A stretch of 64,000 nucleotides of DNA from Effrenium voratum (GCA_963377175.1 CAUJNA010000189.1:37294-101293); one strand, 5' to 3'; shown: positions 22,875 to 34,427, numbered from the stretch's first letter. Notes: generated from the sequence alone by a model not told the origin. Numbers and translations are program-made.

Positions 22875-24270
22875 CGGCAAAAATCGAGATGTAAACTCAT
22901 CCAGACAGACGCGCTGCGCGTGTTCTGCGAAAAACCGTGCGGTCAAGCCGGCACGGATCAGCACGCCTGCTCCGCAAGGAAGGCAACACAGCAATAAGCA
23001 CCTGCTATCAACACACCTTTTTTCGCGGGATGGCCCGCTGTCTTAAGGGGAACCAGCATGAGTTCAGCTATGAGATCACATGAGCTGACAGGCGCAGCGT
23101 GCTTCCGGTTTTGGCCGGGTCAAGGCTTCCGCTCACTCCTCCTCGGCTTCCACGCAAAAGACATGGGACAAATATGGTGACGCATCCGTCTGGAGCTTTG
23201 GCTGCGCCGAAGGTGTTTGTTTTTGTTCACGCGCCCCGTCAAACCCGAGCATGTCCTTCAATTGATTACGCAACGCTACCAGCGTAAAAAGGGAAATCTA
23301 GCTTGCGAAAAATCGTGTGGGATCATTGGAGGACGATTTGACTGTTGGTGTCCTTCAAGGGTGTTGGAAGCAAAGGGCCGGGCCCCGCTTCCATAATTTG
23401 ACCCACACCCTCCCTCGCGCAAGTAAAATAATTCTGCAATTGTCATATCGTTTGGGAAGGCCTCTGGGACATGAAGAGCCCTGTGGCTTCGGAACTCAGC
23501 CCTTCTCATGGCTTGGAGTATCAACACTTGACTAGCAGTGTGGCAGGACAATGCGCTCTTAAGATTGTCATACTTCGCCCCTGGCAAAGGTGACGCTTGC
23601 TAGCTCTTAGGCATTTAGGAGGTCAACAAAGGCCCCGCTGTCCAATCAAGAGGCTGGCAATCTTCAGAAGATACCGCGTTCGCCGGGCTATTTAGCTCAA
23701 GCTTGGAAAGTGGGGCTTGCCTCAGTCTCTTTCAGCTTGACATGCGCAAATGGCCAGGACGGTGTTTCTTCTAGGCTCTCTCAAGAATGCGGCGAGAGAA
23801 CCTGTTTTTGACATCTAAAGTGTCATGTGACAGTGCTTTTGCACTTGATTCTATGGTATTGAAAAAGCACGTAGCACGGATCCAAGGTTTCAGCTAAGTC
23901 TGTCGATAGAAGACCTCGACAAAAATAACGGCGTTGTGGTCGCATTAGAGCAGACCCCCCTCCCGCACCGCAGCGGGCCCGCCGATTTCTACAATGTACA
24001 TGGTGACTTAGGAATTTCCACAAAACTTTTTGAAGGGCAAGCCCCAACGGGCCGGCAAGCCCGGCTTGCGCGGCGCGGTTTGCCTCCGGATCGTCGCAGA
24101 CGCTCAGCACGATGGCCATGAGCTGAGTGCTCCCATAGGCCTCTAGGGCAGCACGTTCCCCTCCCTTCTCCCGGGGGCACATTCCCTTTTCAGCTTCAGA
24201 TTTTCAGACTCAGGCGCCCAAAAAGACTCCATCAAGCGGCTGATTTGTTCGCGCGTTTCTTCGGCCTTTG
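22875..24270. other. No gene recognised
   Basis: Unique-looking sequence with short frames only. A minus-strand stretch near 23300-23580 reads smoothly but has no recognisable domain. Confidence 0.4.
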
Positions 24271-24275
24271 ATGAT

Positions 24276-24402
24276 TGCTGTTCACCAATGGCTGTTTATG
24301 ACTAGGCCATAGCGACTTTCAGAGCGCCGTTGCGCACTGTTCCACCCGAGTGTTGCAATGCGCACCAAGAAGGCAACCGCAACCACGCTCGTGTGAACGC
24401 AC
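24276..24402 (+). repeat. Dispersed repeat R flanking the YR/copia locus
   Basis: TTCACCAATGGCTGTTTATG, ACTAGGCC, then AGAGCGCCGTTGCGCACTGT and AACCACGCTCGTGTGAACGC. The same text occurs at about 40409-40525 and, in part, 39915-40020, on the far side of the copia insertion and in the same orientation. It may belong to the terminal structure of the YR element or to the ~500-bp tandem repeat. Confidence 0.7.
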
Positions 24403-25100
24403 GCGTTTTGGCAGGTTGCTTGCGGTTGCACGCTTGACACACAGTTGGAGCGATGTTTCATGAGCTTGACATCTTGTATGTGACATGTGCAACACATGCC
24501 CCACGACTTTGCCCCACATACTTGAATGAGTTTTCAACGCCATGGCTTTTTGCTCAAGATGTGCTCGAAGGAATACAGCCTGCGGTTGCCATGAGTACTG
24601 ATATATTTTGTGTATTTCTTTGCGGCGCCGTGGTTCGCAAGCCATTGTCAACTGGATACGACTCATTCGCCAGTTCTACTCCTTGCGGAAGTTGCAGAGG
24701 CTTTTTCACAACTCTGGCCTTTTTCTGCAGGGCTACAACCGATTGCTGCTGGATCGTTTGTCGAGGCGCTGGCTTTTGCAGTAGTGTCACTGTCGTGTTG
24801 GCGTCGTTTGTTTACACATGACTGCTCCTGTGAATGTTAAACGGAAGTTGCAGTTCAACTCCCCTGCTGGTTCGTCCTGAGTTCTTTGATCACCGATGGC
24901 GCGGACAAGGGAGAAATTGACGCTGCTTCCAGATTTGCTTGTCAAATGCGCGTGCAGCGACGTGGAGCAGGATAAGCGAATCAGCACGAAAAATGCGGTG
25001 GGAGCTTACTCATGAGGCTGTGTGTGACAAATTGCGCTGGTGGAATCATGCAGTTGCAAGATCTGTAGGTTTGCTGCCGCCAATCACAAGTTCGCAGCCG
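24403..25100. other. No gene recognised
   Basis: Lies between repeat R and the recombinase fragment. Frames are open but match no domain I know. Confidence 0.4.
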
Positions 25101-25104
25101 GTAG

Positions 25105-26560
25105 GACTGTCGAGCCCTCCAAGGGTTTCGGCTGGGAACCGAGGCGGCGCTTGTGAAGTGGAGTGCCCTTGTTGCTGACAATCCTAACGCATGGCACGCA
25201 GTGGACAAAGTCAAGGGTGACGATGTTGACACTAGCTCATACGAAGCCATGCTGGACAGGTCTATCAGAGACCCTTTGGCAAACAAAGCAACCTCCACTT
25301 TGCACAACTGGGCAGACAAAGGTATGGAGTATTCCCCCATCAAAGAAGGTGTACGCCTTCATTCGAGATGGTATTGCCCATGCTGCGACTTTTCCGAGGT
25401 CCCTGATGCCTTCGTTTGCGTTTGCCCACTACGTTTTGGGTCTCAAGCGGGTTGAGGACGTTCTGCCTTCTGGAAGGGTGAAAGGTGCCGTTTCAGAATT
25501 CTACGTCAAGAAACGGAGGCTGAGACAGAGACCCCCCTTGCTTGTGGAAGACGCGGTAGCCCTTGACAAGCTTGTCAGCAACGCATGTGCAAATCCAGTC
25601 GACAGGCTGGCGGCCGGGTTCTTCCTGTCCTGTGCTTACACACGATGTCGGTACAGCAATTGCCTGTCTATAGATCGGCTGGAGTTGGATTTTGTAGATG
25701 GCAAGTTTGAGGACGGTTTCAGATGGCCGGGCAAACGAGATGCAAGAACAATTCAAGCGTGGAGAAGAAGACGCGGTTCTTGCCTGTCGTTGGACTTCTC
25801 ACGAACTTTTTCGGCTATGAGTGGCAGTGGGCCTGGATGCAGTTGAGAAAAGAACTGGGCCTGGGCGGCCAATCTGGCCCTCTCCTGCCGGCACCAATGA
25901 AGGGCGGCGGATTTTCAAAAGCGCCGCTCAAAGCTGGTGAGGCGAGTGACTGGTTGAGACAGGTTCTTAACAAAGTGAGGCCTGGGACAAGTCACATCGA
26001 AGAGGGCACCCATTCTCGAAAAACAGCATTTTTTGGCATAGGTACGGGTTGTCATTGAGCGACAAACGTTTGCTCCATAGCGCGAAAAAGGACAAGTCCG
26101 CCTTGACGCGCTCGCGTTCTCGTGATGCTGCAAGTGGCCCTCTACGTCGGCTCAGGGAGACGGTTGATGCCATCCATTCGGCCACCTTCAAGCCTGAGAA
26201 GACTAGGTCGGGTTACTTCAACCAGCAGTCGAGCGCGGAAGTCCCTCAGCCCAAAGCCAATGACTGTTCCTCTTTGGAATCTTCAGCAAATGAGGAGTCT
26301 GACGATCATGATTCAGAAGCTGCAGTGGAAGCCTGCTGAACTCAAACACGATGAAGGAGGTGAGTCTAGGTGCCTCCACATCCACAGGACTGCAGACGAG
26401 GCTAATTCGAATTGTGTGCAGCAGGAAGGTCAATCTTCGGTATGTCAGGTTGGGCAACAGACCCGAATTTTTGTACCCGAGTTGCAATCTTTGTTTCAAG
26501 AGAGAAAGGTGTGCGGAGCCTGTTGCGGACATGTTGAGAGTTGAGATGCAGGCGTTGAGC
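25105..26560 (+). pseudogene. Tyrosine-recombinase element protein, C-terminal part
   Basis: Broken copy of the YR-type protein that is repetitive in dinoflagellate genomes. Frame 1 (25105-25340) has the N-terminal SAM-like region (RDPLANKATSTLHNWA). Frame 2 (25340-25755) has the domain start and the box I Arg (FFLSCAYTRCRYSNCLSIDR). Frame 1 again (25755-26035) has LPVVGLLTNFFGYEWQWAWM, LRKELGL, GEASDWLRQVL and the box II THSRK. Frame 3 (26040-26340) has SALTRSRSRDAASGPLRRL. The usual nucleophile Tyr before SRD is absent. A Cys-rich end (FLYPSCNLCFK, about 26470-26510) follows. At least three frameshifts. YRs cut and rejoin DNA through a 3'-phosphotyrosine; this copy cannot do so as written. 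Confidence 0.7.
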
Positions 26561-26568
26561 TGTGGACA

Positions 26569-26584
26569 TTGGGTGCCCCAAAGT
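26569..26584 (+). other. Left arm of 16-bp inverted repeat at the copia target
   Basis: TTGGGTGCCCCAAAGT is the exact reverse complement of 39051-39066. Each arm is itself nearly palindromic (TTTGGG-GCA-CCCAAA on the right). Removing the copia element would place the arms about 40 bp apart around a G-run. Confidence 0.85.
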
Positions 26585-26589
26585 CAGGT

Positions 26590-26600
26590 GGGGGGGGGGG
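26590..26600 (+). repeat. G-run, target site of the copia insertion (left)
   Basis: Eleven G's directly abut the LTR. The right LTR is followed by thirteen G's at 39029-39041. A 5-bp target duplication of GGGGG, typical in size for copia elements, would fit but cannot be delimited inside homopolymers. Confidence 0.7.
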
Positions 26601-26844
26601 TGAGCTGGTACCCTTGTGGTAGTAGAGGTCGTTGTTTAGGTCCCTGGATCTATTCCGGAGAGAATCCAATATGCCACTTTGGATGATTGGAGGATGGATT
26701 GTCCCTGGTGGATTGTATTCTGGATAATCCTGTAAGCGGCCTGCAAAGGTTCCTTTGTCACGCAATCATGAGTATTGCTATGATACAGAAAGGGCCTTGA
26801 GCCAAACGGTTGCGGGAGATCAATTGTGTAACAAACCAAACACA
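26601..26844 (-). repeat. 3' LTR of copia element
   Basis: Matches 38786-39028 over 243 bp without gaps and about 6 substitutions. On the plus strand it starts TGAGCTGG and ends CCAAACACA, so on the element's strand it begins TGTGTTTGG. It contains TTTGGCTCAAGG, resembling the end of the dinoflagellate spliced leader (26796-26809). Confidence 0.85.
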
Positions 26845-27109
26845 AAACAGACACAAATTTCTTTTGATCTCCAGCACTAGATATGAAATACTATTGCATG
26901 CTATATGCCATAGCCATGTGTATTAAAATGCCGGATTCATCCTCTTTTCTGCTCGGATGAAATGTCTTGACTTGCGAAATGGGAAAACACTATGTGCTGC
27001 TTCTGTGAGATACCTAGATGTATCAAAAGGTGATGCGCAACACTATGTGCACGCGGGACGAATGTGAAACTTTTGATCTCTCGCTGTATAGTCTTGTAGG
27101 CGGTGAGGA
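26845..27109 (-). other. 3' untranslated end of copia element
   Basis: AT-richer, no open frame. A purine stretch (GATCAAAAGAAA on the minus strand, about 26859-26870) lies close to the LTR and could serve as the polypurine tract. Confidence 0.4.
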
Positions 27110-28697
27110 TCAATCTGATTTGAGTTCGTAGTGCTGAACGTATGAATATTCCTGGTCAGTCGGCTCGATGATACCACCGACGGCTGCTGTCGGATTGACT
27201 GCCATAGTCTCCATAATCATTCCAGGTCGAGGCGCCATAGTCCTTCCACTGCTTCTGATGTCCCCACTGCTTGTTGTAGTCCTTGTACTCCTGCAGGGTC
27301 CAGGCTTGTTTCTTCTTGAGGTACTCCTGGGATCTCTCAAAATTGCGTTGCCTGGTTGCAGATTTGCTGCGGATGTAAACCATGAGGGGGCTGTGCGAGT
27401 CGGAGTCCTGTGAGCCATTCATGAACATGTCATTGTTCACGAGCTTAAAGCGCTCTGCGGATGAGACCTGGTAATCGAATCTGGCCTTTGTTGGATCGTT
27501 CCGCATGGCTTCCAGTTGTTCATCATCCATGGCGTTCATCTCGTCATTCCGGAAAGCCTGCTGGATATTCGTTTTGCCACGAAAGTCATCATTACATCTG
27601 GGAATGTTCGATCGTATCCTGATCCACACTTCATGTACAGGTGATGACGGACAATGGATTTTAGGGTGCACGAAGTCTCCATCGCATACTCCATTCTGTC
27701 CACGAGTGGCAAATTAATCGTTTCATTCCACAGTCTCTGACATGCCTTCATGAGGATGTTCACGAGACCGTTGGCCGGATTGAAGACGTGCTGGAGTTTG
27801 CTGTAGGTATTCGCTATTTATTGGCGTCTCCGGTGACCTCATCGCATCGGTACAAGTCACGAGCGGCATGATTTCATTCTGAAGATCTTCCCGTGCTGCT
27901 CCATGGCTGATTCATGGATGAATGTGGAAAACTCCAATCATAGCAAACGGGAGGTCTGCCCTCGCTACGTGGCGGTCGTCATACTCGAGGAGTGACTTGT
28001 TCAATGATTTCGGAAGCATGCCACGAAACTCATCACTCTGCTCGATATGGAGAACGACCATGTCCTTGGACAATGGTGCGCGCTGGCAATCTCGGTCCAC
28101 TGTACTTCTTGGATTCAGTAAACATGGATGGTCCCGTAGTTGAATTTCGTATTCGGGAACAGTGCAACTTCCTTCGGTGCCGAAGAAACATCTGAACATT
28201 CCGAATGTGGTTCCCCAATTCTGACTCTTGGTGGAAATATGTCTTGCCAGTAGTTCCACTCTTGCAGAAGGTCCGCCGCGGACAAAGCGTGCGATTGGTC
28301 TGGATGACCATTGCTTGATCACGATGCCCTTGTACCCGAATCAGATGAACGTCTTGATGAGTTCCCTGGATTTCTCATCATTAGGACTGAAGAATGCGTC
28401 TGCTTCATTCAGGCAGATGTGTGCACTGTTCTGCATCATCATCTTCACGATTGGTCGATCCTTCATCGGCATGTTGTACACCTTTTGTACTCGTCGATGG
28501 TGGGACATTCTCCTCGATGATGGAAGTAGAATTCTTCTTCCCCGAGACTGACATCGGGATCGACATGTGCCAATCAACCTCTCGCACTCTGTCAATTTGG
28601 GATGAGCTCTTCTTGGATCTTTGTTGCACTTGTTCATGAAGCGGAGGAGGTTCCCCTTGGTCTCCGCGAGCTCTTCCTCGGCGTCCTTTTTGTTCAA
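27110..28697 (-). pseudogene. Copia accessory region, C-terminal part (unknown function)
   Basis: Frame-broken continuation of the accessory region after the Tpt1-like part. Pieces in successive frames: 28341-28697 (HICLNEADAFFSPNDEKSRE), 27912-28322 (FGMFRCFFGTEGSCTVPEYE, RADLPFAMIGVFHIHP), then 27156-27763, ending in a Gln/Trp/Tyr-rich low-complexity tail (QWGHQKQWKDYGAS). I do not recognise a domain. Smooth reading in each frame and the shared strand and position argue that these were one coding sequence. Confidence 0.6.
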
Positions 28698-30185
28698 ATC
28701 TGTTCGAGATAGATTCCCTTGAGTTCCTGGATGAACTCGCCTAGGTTCTCTGAATTGCGATATTCCACGGTGAGCTTTGGTTTGACGGGTCTCTCCCCGG
28801 AGGGTTCCGTGGTCTCCTCTTCAGCTTCGTCCTGATCGGTGGAGTGCCGTCGCTTCTTGGTCTCTGAGGAAGTATCTTTTTCCTTGCTGTGTTTGGTGGA
28901 ATTCACATAATTGAAGAAGGCATCGGCGAATTCACGGCTCTTGGTGTCGTACATCTCGAAATCTTCATAACTGAGATGCTTCTTCATGATCCACTTGTTG
29001 CTCGCCATGATGCTGCCATCAGGTTCAAATGCTGCAACAATATTCTTCGCCTCGATGGTCTGATCTGTCAACGCTGTTCGCTCTTCGGAGAGTCGGATGC
29101 CATAGTCTCGGTCCTTGAGGAATGCAAGGATCAACAATGCATCTCTTCCTGCTGGCACATGGGTTAGTGCTGCTTTCGACTCATCGTCGTCAAGGATGAC
29201 GTCATTGATGCATGCCATGTGGACGTGCATTCTCCCCGAAGGGTTTGACTGGGATTTCCCAGATTTGAGCCGGTTCTCCATGATGCTGAGGAGCTGATTT
29301 CCGTAGGTTGCATGGAACATGAACGTGATGGGCTTCTTCGCGAACGGCTTGATTTTTCTTTCTTCTTCAATGGATGGTGGCGCCGGCCTTTGCATTCTGT
29401 ACTTGGGCTGAGCTGTGCTTTCATCTTCATGAGGCGCCTCGGATCTTGACGGATGCGGACTTGGTGGAATGGATTCCGTTGGGAGATCATAGTCCGGTTC
29501 GTCGTGTTGAGGCTTTTTTTTGCTGCTCAGAGTACAGGGGTCGTCCAAAGGGTTGGATCTCGACTTGTCGTGTGTGTCCGCTGTTGCATCTCACGTAGAA
29601 CTCCATCTCCGGATCATTATAGAATTCCTTGCGATCGGGCCGGAGTGCATTTTGTGCGGATCTTGTGGTGAGCTTGTCGATCCATCGATTCCTTGGTATA
29701 GTTTCTCCCCTTGCCTTGCGCTCATTATATGACCCGTCCACGGATGGATACACGAATGCAATCTCGAAACGTGACTTTCCATAGCTCGGGAACATAGCCA
29801 TCAAGGGAAGTCCTGGCTTATTTCCAATGAAGTTCCTGGCACGCGTGACGCAGGTCAATGCGTCATAGAGCTCAACGAATCCATCAGGACCCGTGTCCAC
29901 GTGTCGTTTGCCTTCCTGATGGATGCCATGCCTTGGATCATGTCGAAGACATCCGGAAAACAATCTGCTCATTCTCTCCATTTGCCAGAGGATGAGGTCG
30001 GTGATCTGTTTCGCCTTGGATGGATCCATGTGGAAGTATTTGCAAACCTGTTCGACATTCTGGACGGTCTTCTCGAGATCAATGTTGCCGTTGTGGCATA
30101 CCATCGGGATGATGTCGGTTCCGTAAACTTCGGATTGAGCATTGGTGTAGCAGCAGATGCTGTAGACCTTCTTGATGAAGTCCAT
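28694..30185 (-). pseudogene. Copia accessory region with Tpt1/KptA-like RNA 2'-phosphotransferase motifs
   Basis: Two overlapping frames. 29487-30185 carries YVRCNSGHTRQVEI (Arg199, Gly-His 203-204), resembling the IRANQGHS motif that precedes the catalytic domain in Tpt1/KptA. 28694-29548 continues with FMFHAT (residues 76-81; family LYHGT), RMHVHMA (106-112; family R-HVHLA), AGRDALLILAF (133-143; family R...VLIVD) and ALTDQTIEAKNIV (159-171; family WLT..IP..YI). Motif order and spacing fit the ADP-ribosyltransferase fold of Tpt1, which removes splice-junction 2'-phosphates or transfers ADP-ribose. The frames join at an 8-T run near 29510. An acidic linker of about 50 residues separates the motifs, longer than in Tpt1. 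Activity is unknown. Confidence 0.55.
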
Positions 30186-30188
30186 GTA

Positions 30189-30950
30189 TTATTTCTCTGT
30201 ATGAGGTCCTTCACCTTGAAGTGTTGGCTGCCAGTCATCGTTGAATCTGGCCTTCAACCAAAACACTTTGACTCCATGAGGTCGTTCATGCTCAGGGATG
30301 AAGTGGAAGTCCGGATTGACCTTGAGGACGGTTGAGAACTCCTTGTAGTATTCGTACACGAAATTCAGGAATTTTGAGTTTCCGAAAGGTCCTGGGTGTA
30401 CGGATTCCTTCTGGAGGCTGATGTCGGTATCTGATCCATATGTTACAAACCACCGGTCATTGGATGTGAGAACTGGCCGCATCTTTGGTCGCCTTGGAAG
30501 TGCAGGTCGGTCACCAGCATGGTTGTCGGATTCCGTCTCTTCATCCAGGATGTTCTTTGGTGCTGGCTTGACCTTTGAGACAAGCCTCAGTGCTGGTGGC
30601 GGTGACGTTGGAACAAGTTTTGGATGTGGCATCGCCTTCGACGTCGGCCTTCCTGCGGGAGGATCCATGTTGACATTCTCGGTTGTTGAGAGGCGGATGG
30701 ATTCTCATCTGCGACTTGCTCCAGGGGGCAGTCGGACGTCTCATCTTCCACATCACGAGCAGGGGATTCCTTCAACGGAGATGCCCGTCTCTTCACCAGC
30801 GAAAGGAGCCGCGGTGCTGGGTCGTCCGAAGATCAAGTTGAGAATGGGCATGTCTTCGAAATGATCGAGCATACAAGATTGCAAAGGTCGGATTGGTTGT
30901 AAACCGAAAGTGGCTGCGGATGCAGACACATATTTCTTCAGATTCAAAAC
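30189..30950 (-). pseudogene. Copia accessory region, N-terminal part (unknown function)
   Basis: Start of the accessory coding region downstream of RNase H, in at least two frames (30753-30947 and 30189-30668). Proline-rich text is followed by RWFVTYGSDTDISLQ, FLNFVYEYYKEF and HGVKVFWLKARFNDDWQPTL. No domain recognised. It is separated from the pol stop (31014) by about 60 bp, so it may be a second gene or the remnant of a readthrough extension. Confidence 0.5.
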
Positions 30951-31013
30951 GGGCCGAGTGCTAAAACACGCATCACGGCTCTGAGGAATTGAACATGTGC
31001 AAAACGGAAAAAT

Positions 31014-32042
31014 TCATGCATCAGAATTCGTGGACATGCGGATCATGCCCAGGTTCCCCAATAAGCAAACATTGATTCTGCTATATACATGTGCAAGGTC
31101 GTGCATCTGTCCACTGTTGCTTTCCGTTCTCAACATCTGGATCAAATGCATTGTTTCTTTCTGTTCCGGTTGATGTGTTGTGGATGCTGTGGTGACAAGA
31201 TTATTCGCATCAGTGCGGATGTGTACATCTGCGATTTCGCCTGTTATGTCTGACCAGAGACCGCGAAGAAATAATGCTGAACCGTAACAACGCATTAGTC
31301 CGTGCAACTCTGCAACAGTAGTGGACGTGGTTGTGGCGGTGATCTTGTGCGTCTCGTAGTCGATCAATGAGCCTCTCGAGTTCGATGAGCCCTGGCGAAG
31401 ATCTCTTTGTTCTGCAAGAAAAATAACATGCGCACGTTGGGATGACTTATCCTCATTGTTGCGGTAGGATGCACCTGGATAGCCAACTATGCGTGTCTTG
31501 CCACGAAGGGGCCAGAATCTCATACTAAGCGGGATGCTTTTGATGGTTCTGACTGTCTTATTAATGGCGCGAACGTCCTCAATGGTCGGTGATGATGCCT
31601 TGGATGCACATCTGGAGAATTGATAACCAATGTGGAACTGCGTTCGCGATTGTAACCAATTGATCTGACCTAGGACACTTCTGTATGCAGTATGCGTTTG
31701 TGGAGTAAGAGGAGTGTCGTCCTTCAGGCACTTGTCAAAAGTGATCTCCTGAAGTTCGTCAATGGCAACATTCTGATGGACATTGATGTACCAACCGTGC
31801 TTGTCGTCTTGCTTCCATCGGATGCGCTGTCCTACGAAGAAGCAATCATTTTTGTCTTCGGAACCAACTTGAAAATCTTTTCGAAGTCGTCCCACGATTT
31901 CCTTCTCAAACACGTCATCCCCCGTCACAAGAAGATCATCTACATGAAGAGACAGTGCTCCATGAACTTGTCGATTCTTGGCATTGTTACCAGAAACAGG
32001 ATCCATAAGGTAATCAACTGCTCCTTCGAGACTTCTTCTCAC
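31014..32042 (-). pseudogene. Copia reverse transcriptase catalytic end and RNase H
   Basis: Carries the reverse transcriptase active-site motif LSLHVDDLLVTGD (HVDD at residues 33-36, equal to copia YVDD) and the thumb/connection text (GQINWLQSRTQFHIGYQFSR). The RNase H follows: GYPGASYRNNEDKSSQR, where the first catalytic Asp expected in GY.DASY is Gly; TVAELHGL with the Glu; and HIRTDANNLV with the Asp. The end (LAHVYSRINVCLLG) departs from the usual LAWV..E.N.AD. The missing first Asp suggests a defective RNase H. A frameshift near 32030 separates it from the first half of the reverse transcriptase. Confidence 0.85.
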
Positions 32043-34335
32043 TCACCAATGCGGGCTTTGGGTCTGCCCTGGTTGGCACCAGTCCGTAAGAACGGAGTGC
32101 CGAATCGAGGATGTTCCACCATCTGCGGGGTGCGTCATTTAGCCCGTAGGCAGGCTTCTTCATGCGCGCTCCAATGTGTGGTGGATATCCCATTTCAGGA
32201 GGGATCTGACAAATGATGTCACGAGTCTCATTGTATGCTTCGCCTTGGAGAAACGCTGTCTTCAAATCCATATGAAATACATTCCAGCCTTTATTTGAGG
32301 CTGCTTGGATTGCAAGGCGGAAGCCACTCCTGGATGCAGCAGGACTGTCTGTCTGCTGATCATTCTTCTGCTTGTCTTGGAAGCCTCGGAGGACCCAGCG
32401 AGCCTTGGTCTTCAGGAAGTTACCATCCTTGTCTCGCTTTAGGGTAAGGACCCAGCGACCAGTGACCCAGTTCCTGACCTGAATCTTGCGTGTGTCGACT
32501 AAGTCGAACACTTCGTTGCCAGGCCAAGATTTGCACTCAAGCTGCTTAGCTTCAAGGAATTGCTTCTGGTAAGCTCTTATTTCCGTGGCTGTAGCTTCCT
32601 TCCGCTTCTTGCCAATGAGTGCGGATGTGGATGAAGCCTTCAAGGATTCTTGCTTGGATGAGTACAATACTAAGAGTGCACGGTCATCGTCGGTCATGTT
32701 CTTGCATAACTGGTCAACATGATTCTGATCTGTGTATTTCTGATGAGAGAATCCGCATCGGGGCGATGGGATGAAGGTCCCTTTCACACGTCCAAGAAAG
32801 ACAGGGTTGCCTTCGATATCTCTCGGAACCGTAAAGGATCCGGTGTTCGCACAGATCTTCTGTTCGGCTGTCATGAGTAACCAATGTGCTTCATCAAGAA
32901 CGAGATCAGCTTGGTGATCTTCGTAAGATCTGGTCCTCTGAGAGTCTTCTGATTCTCCATCTTCCTGGTCAGTGTATCTCATGGTTCTTTCTGAACTTCC
33001 AGCGCCGGATGAGGTTGGAACATGAGGGGTCAGTTCTTCCTCACTTTCATATTGTACCGGCAAATTTGCTGGATTGTTCGGATTGTAATTGGATGAAGAT
33101 GCAGGATCATGCCTGGGAGAATGCCCAGCTGATTCATCATTGTCATCTGGCTTCTTCTTCTTCTTCTTCTTCCCAGTCTTCTGCTTCTTTGATGGACTGC
33201 CAGTTGCTTCTTCTTGCACAAGTATTGGCAGTTCAAGATCTTCATCTTGGTCTTCTGCTTCGGGATTTGTGAGAATCGCAGGTGGTGAAGGTACCACGAC
33301 AGTCGGAAGAATTGGCTGAGATGATTGCGACTGTGACGGCAAAGAGACATCACCCCCCAGTCGATTGAGTCCGCTTGAGGATGAAATGGACTGCTTTTGC
33401 TGTTTAAGCGCTGCATCTCCTCCGCCAGGTTTGTCGTGTGGCGGTAGTGGCACTGGAGCGTCTGGCGACACACTGCGTGGTGCTGGCGGCATGGGACGAT
33501 CAGGCTGATGTGGAGGATCCGGAGGAGGATCTGACATGTTCTCGTACGGTGGCGTTGGACGTCTTGGATCAGGCATGGGATGGTCCGGTTGATCAGGTGG
33601 CTGCTGTGTGTCAGGTTGTTGAGGTTCATCCGTTGGATCCAATGGATCCATCTCGATGGGCATCGGCCTGATAGCCGGCGCATCTGTGAACGCGTGATGA
33701 ACGGATGAAAACATCACGGCATGCCAAGTCTTCGGATCATATGTCTCCCAATTGCATTTGGATGCAGGCAAGACCCAAATTCGATTCAGCTGATCAGCCT
33801 GCCAGAAGGATATGATCGCATCGTCCGGAGGTGACGTAATGGGCATATTGATGCCGATGGTGTGGACGTATGCGGTGCATGCATCATACTGAGTGGATGA
33901 GATGCACAATTGTCTCAACTTCTTGCAGCCATTCCACATGTTCTGACATCGCCAGTCATTAGGATCCTGCTTGAAGATATCGATTTCAGTCCCAGGTGGG
34001 TACTGCTTCATCGTCTTCTGAAACTTTTGGACTAGCGGATCCTGGATGACCAATGGTTGAACGTCCTTGTTGAACGGCAGGTCCTGTACTCTTACTGCAA
34101 GACTGCTGCTGGTCATGTTGAACTCCTTGTCAATGGCTTCCATCTCTTTTCTCAGGATGTCAACCTGCTTGCTGGTGAATGGTTCAAAAAGGTCCTCCAA
34201 GAGGTACACCTCGTTGTCAAGTGGTTTCACGGGCAAGTGTCGTAGGAGGATATGCGCGAGATCCTGACAGAACTGGCAAGGATACACCTGTGCCAGTTTG
34301 GTCCTGCTTCCGAAAGTACCAGCGTTGGTGTTCAT
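32014..34335 (-). pseudogene. Copia pol: linker and N-terminal half of reverse transcriptase
   Basis: 773 open codons. The first 240 residues include YPCQFCQDLAHILLRHLP, a region I associate with dinoflagellate copia polyproteins. Then comes a long Pro/Asp-rich disordered linker with a seven-Lys run. From about residue 625 the reverse transcriptase begins: GRWVLTLKRDKDGNFLKTKA, RWVLRGFQD, FHMDLKTAFLQGE (first catalytic Asp) and KKPAYGLNDAPRRWW. The frame is lost at VPTRAD near 32030, and the HVDD box lies in the next frame. The protein copies element RNA into DNA in cytoplasmic particles. Confidence 0.85.
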
Positions 34336-34427
34336 GCTTGACTGAGCTGGTGGATTCTTTCACCGTCGGAAGATTGGTCTCATTACCTCGGGAGGTAAGC
34401 AGTGCATCAAGCTCGTGGGCTTGAGAC
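34336..34427 (-). pseudogene. Out-of-frame joint between methyltransferase-like region and pol linker
   Basis: On the minus strand a third frame carries KHEHQRW (about 34336), with an AHELDALLTSRG stretch just upstream. This looks like the original link between the two larger frames, so at least two indels flank it. Confidence 0.5.
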
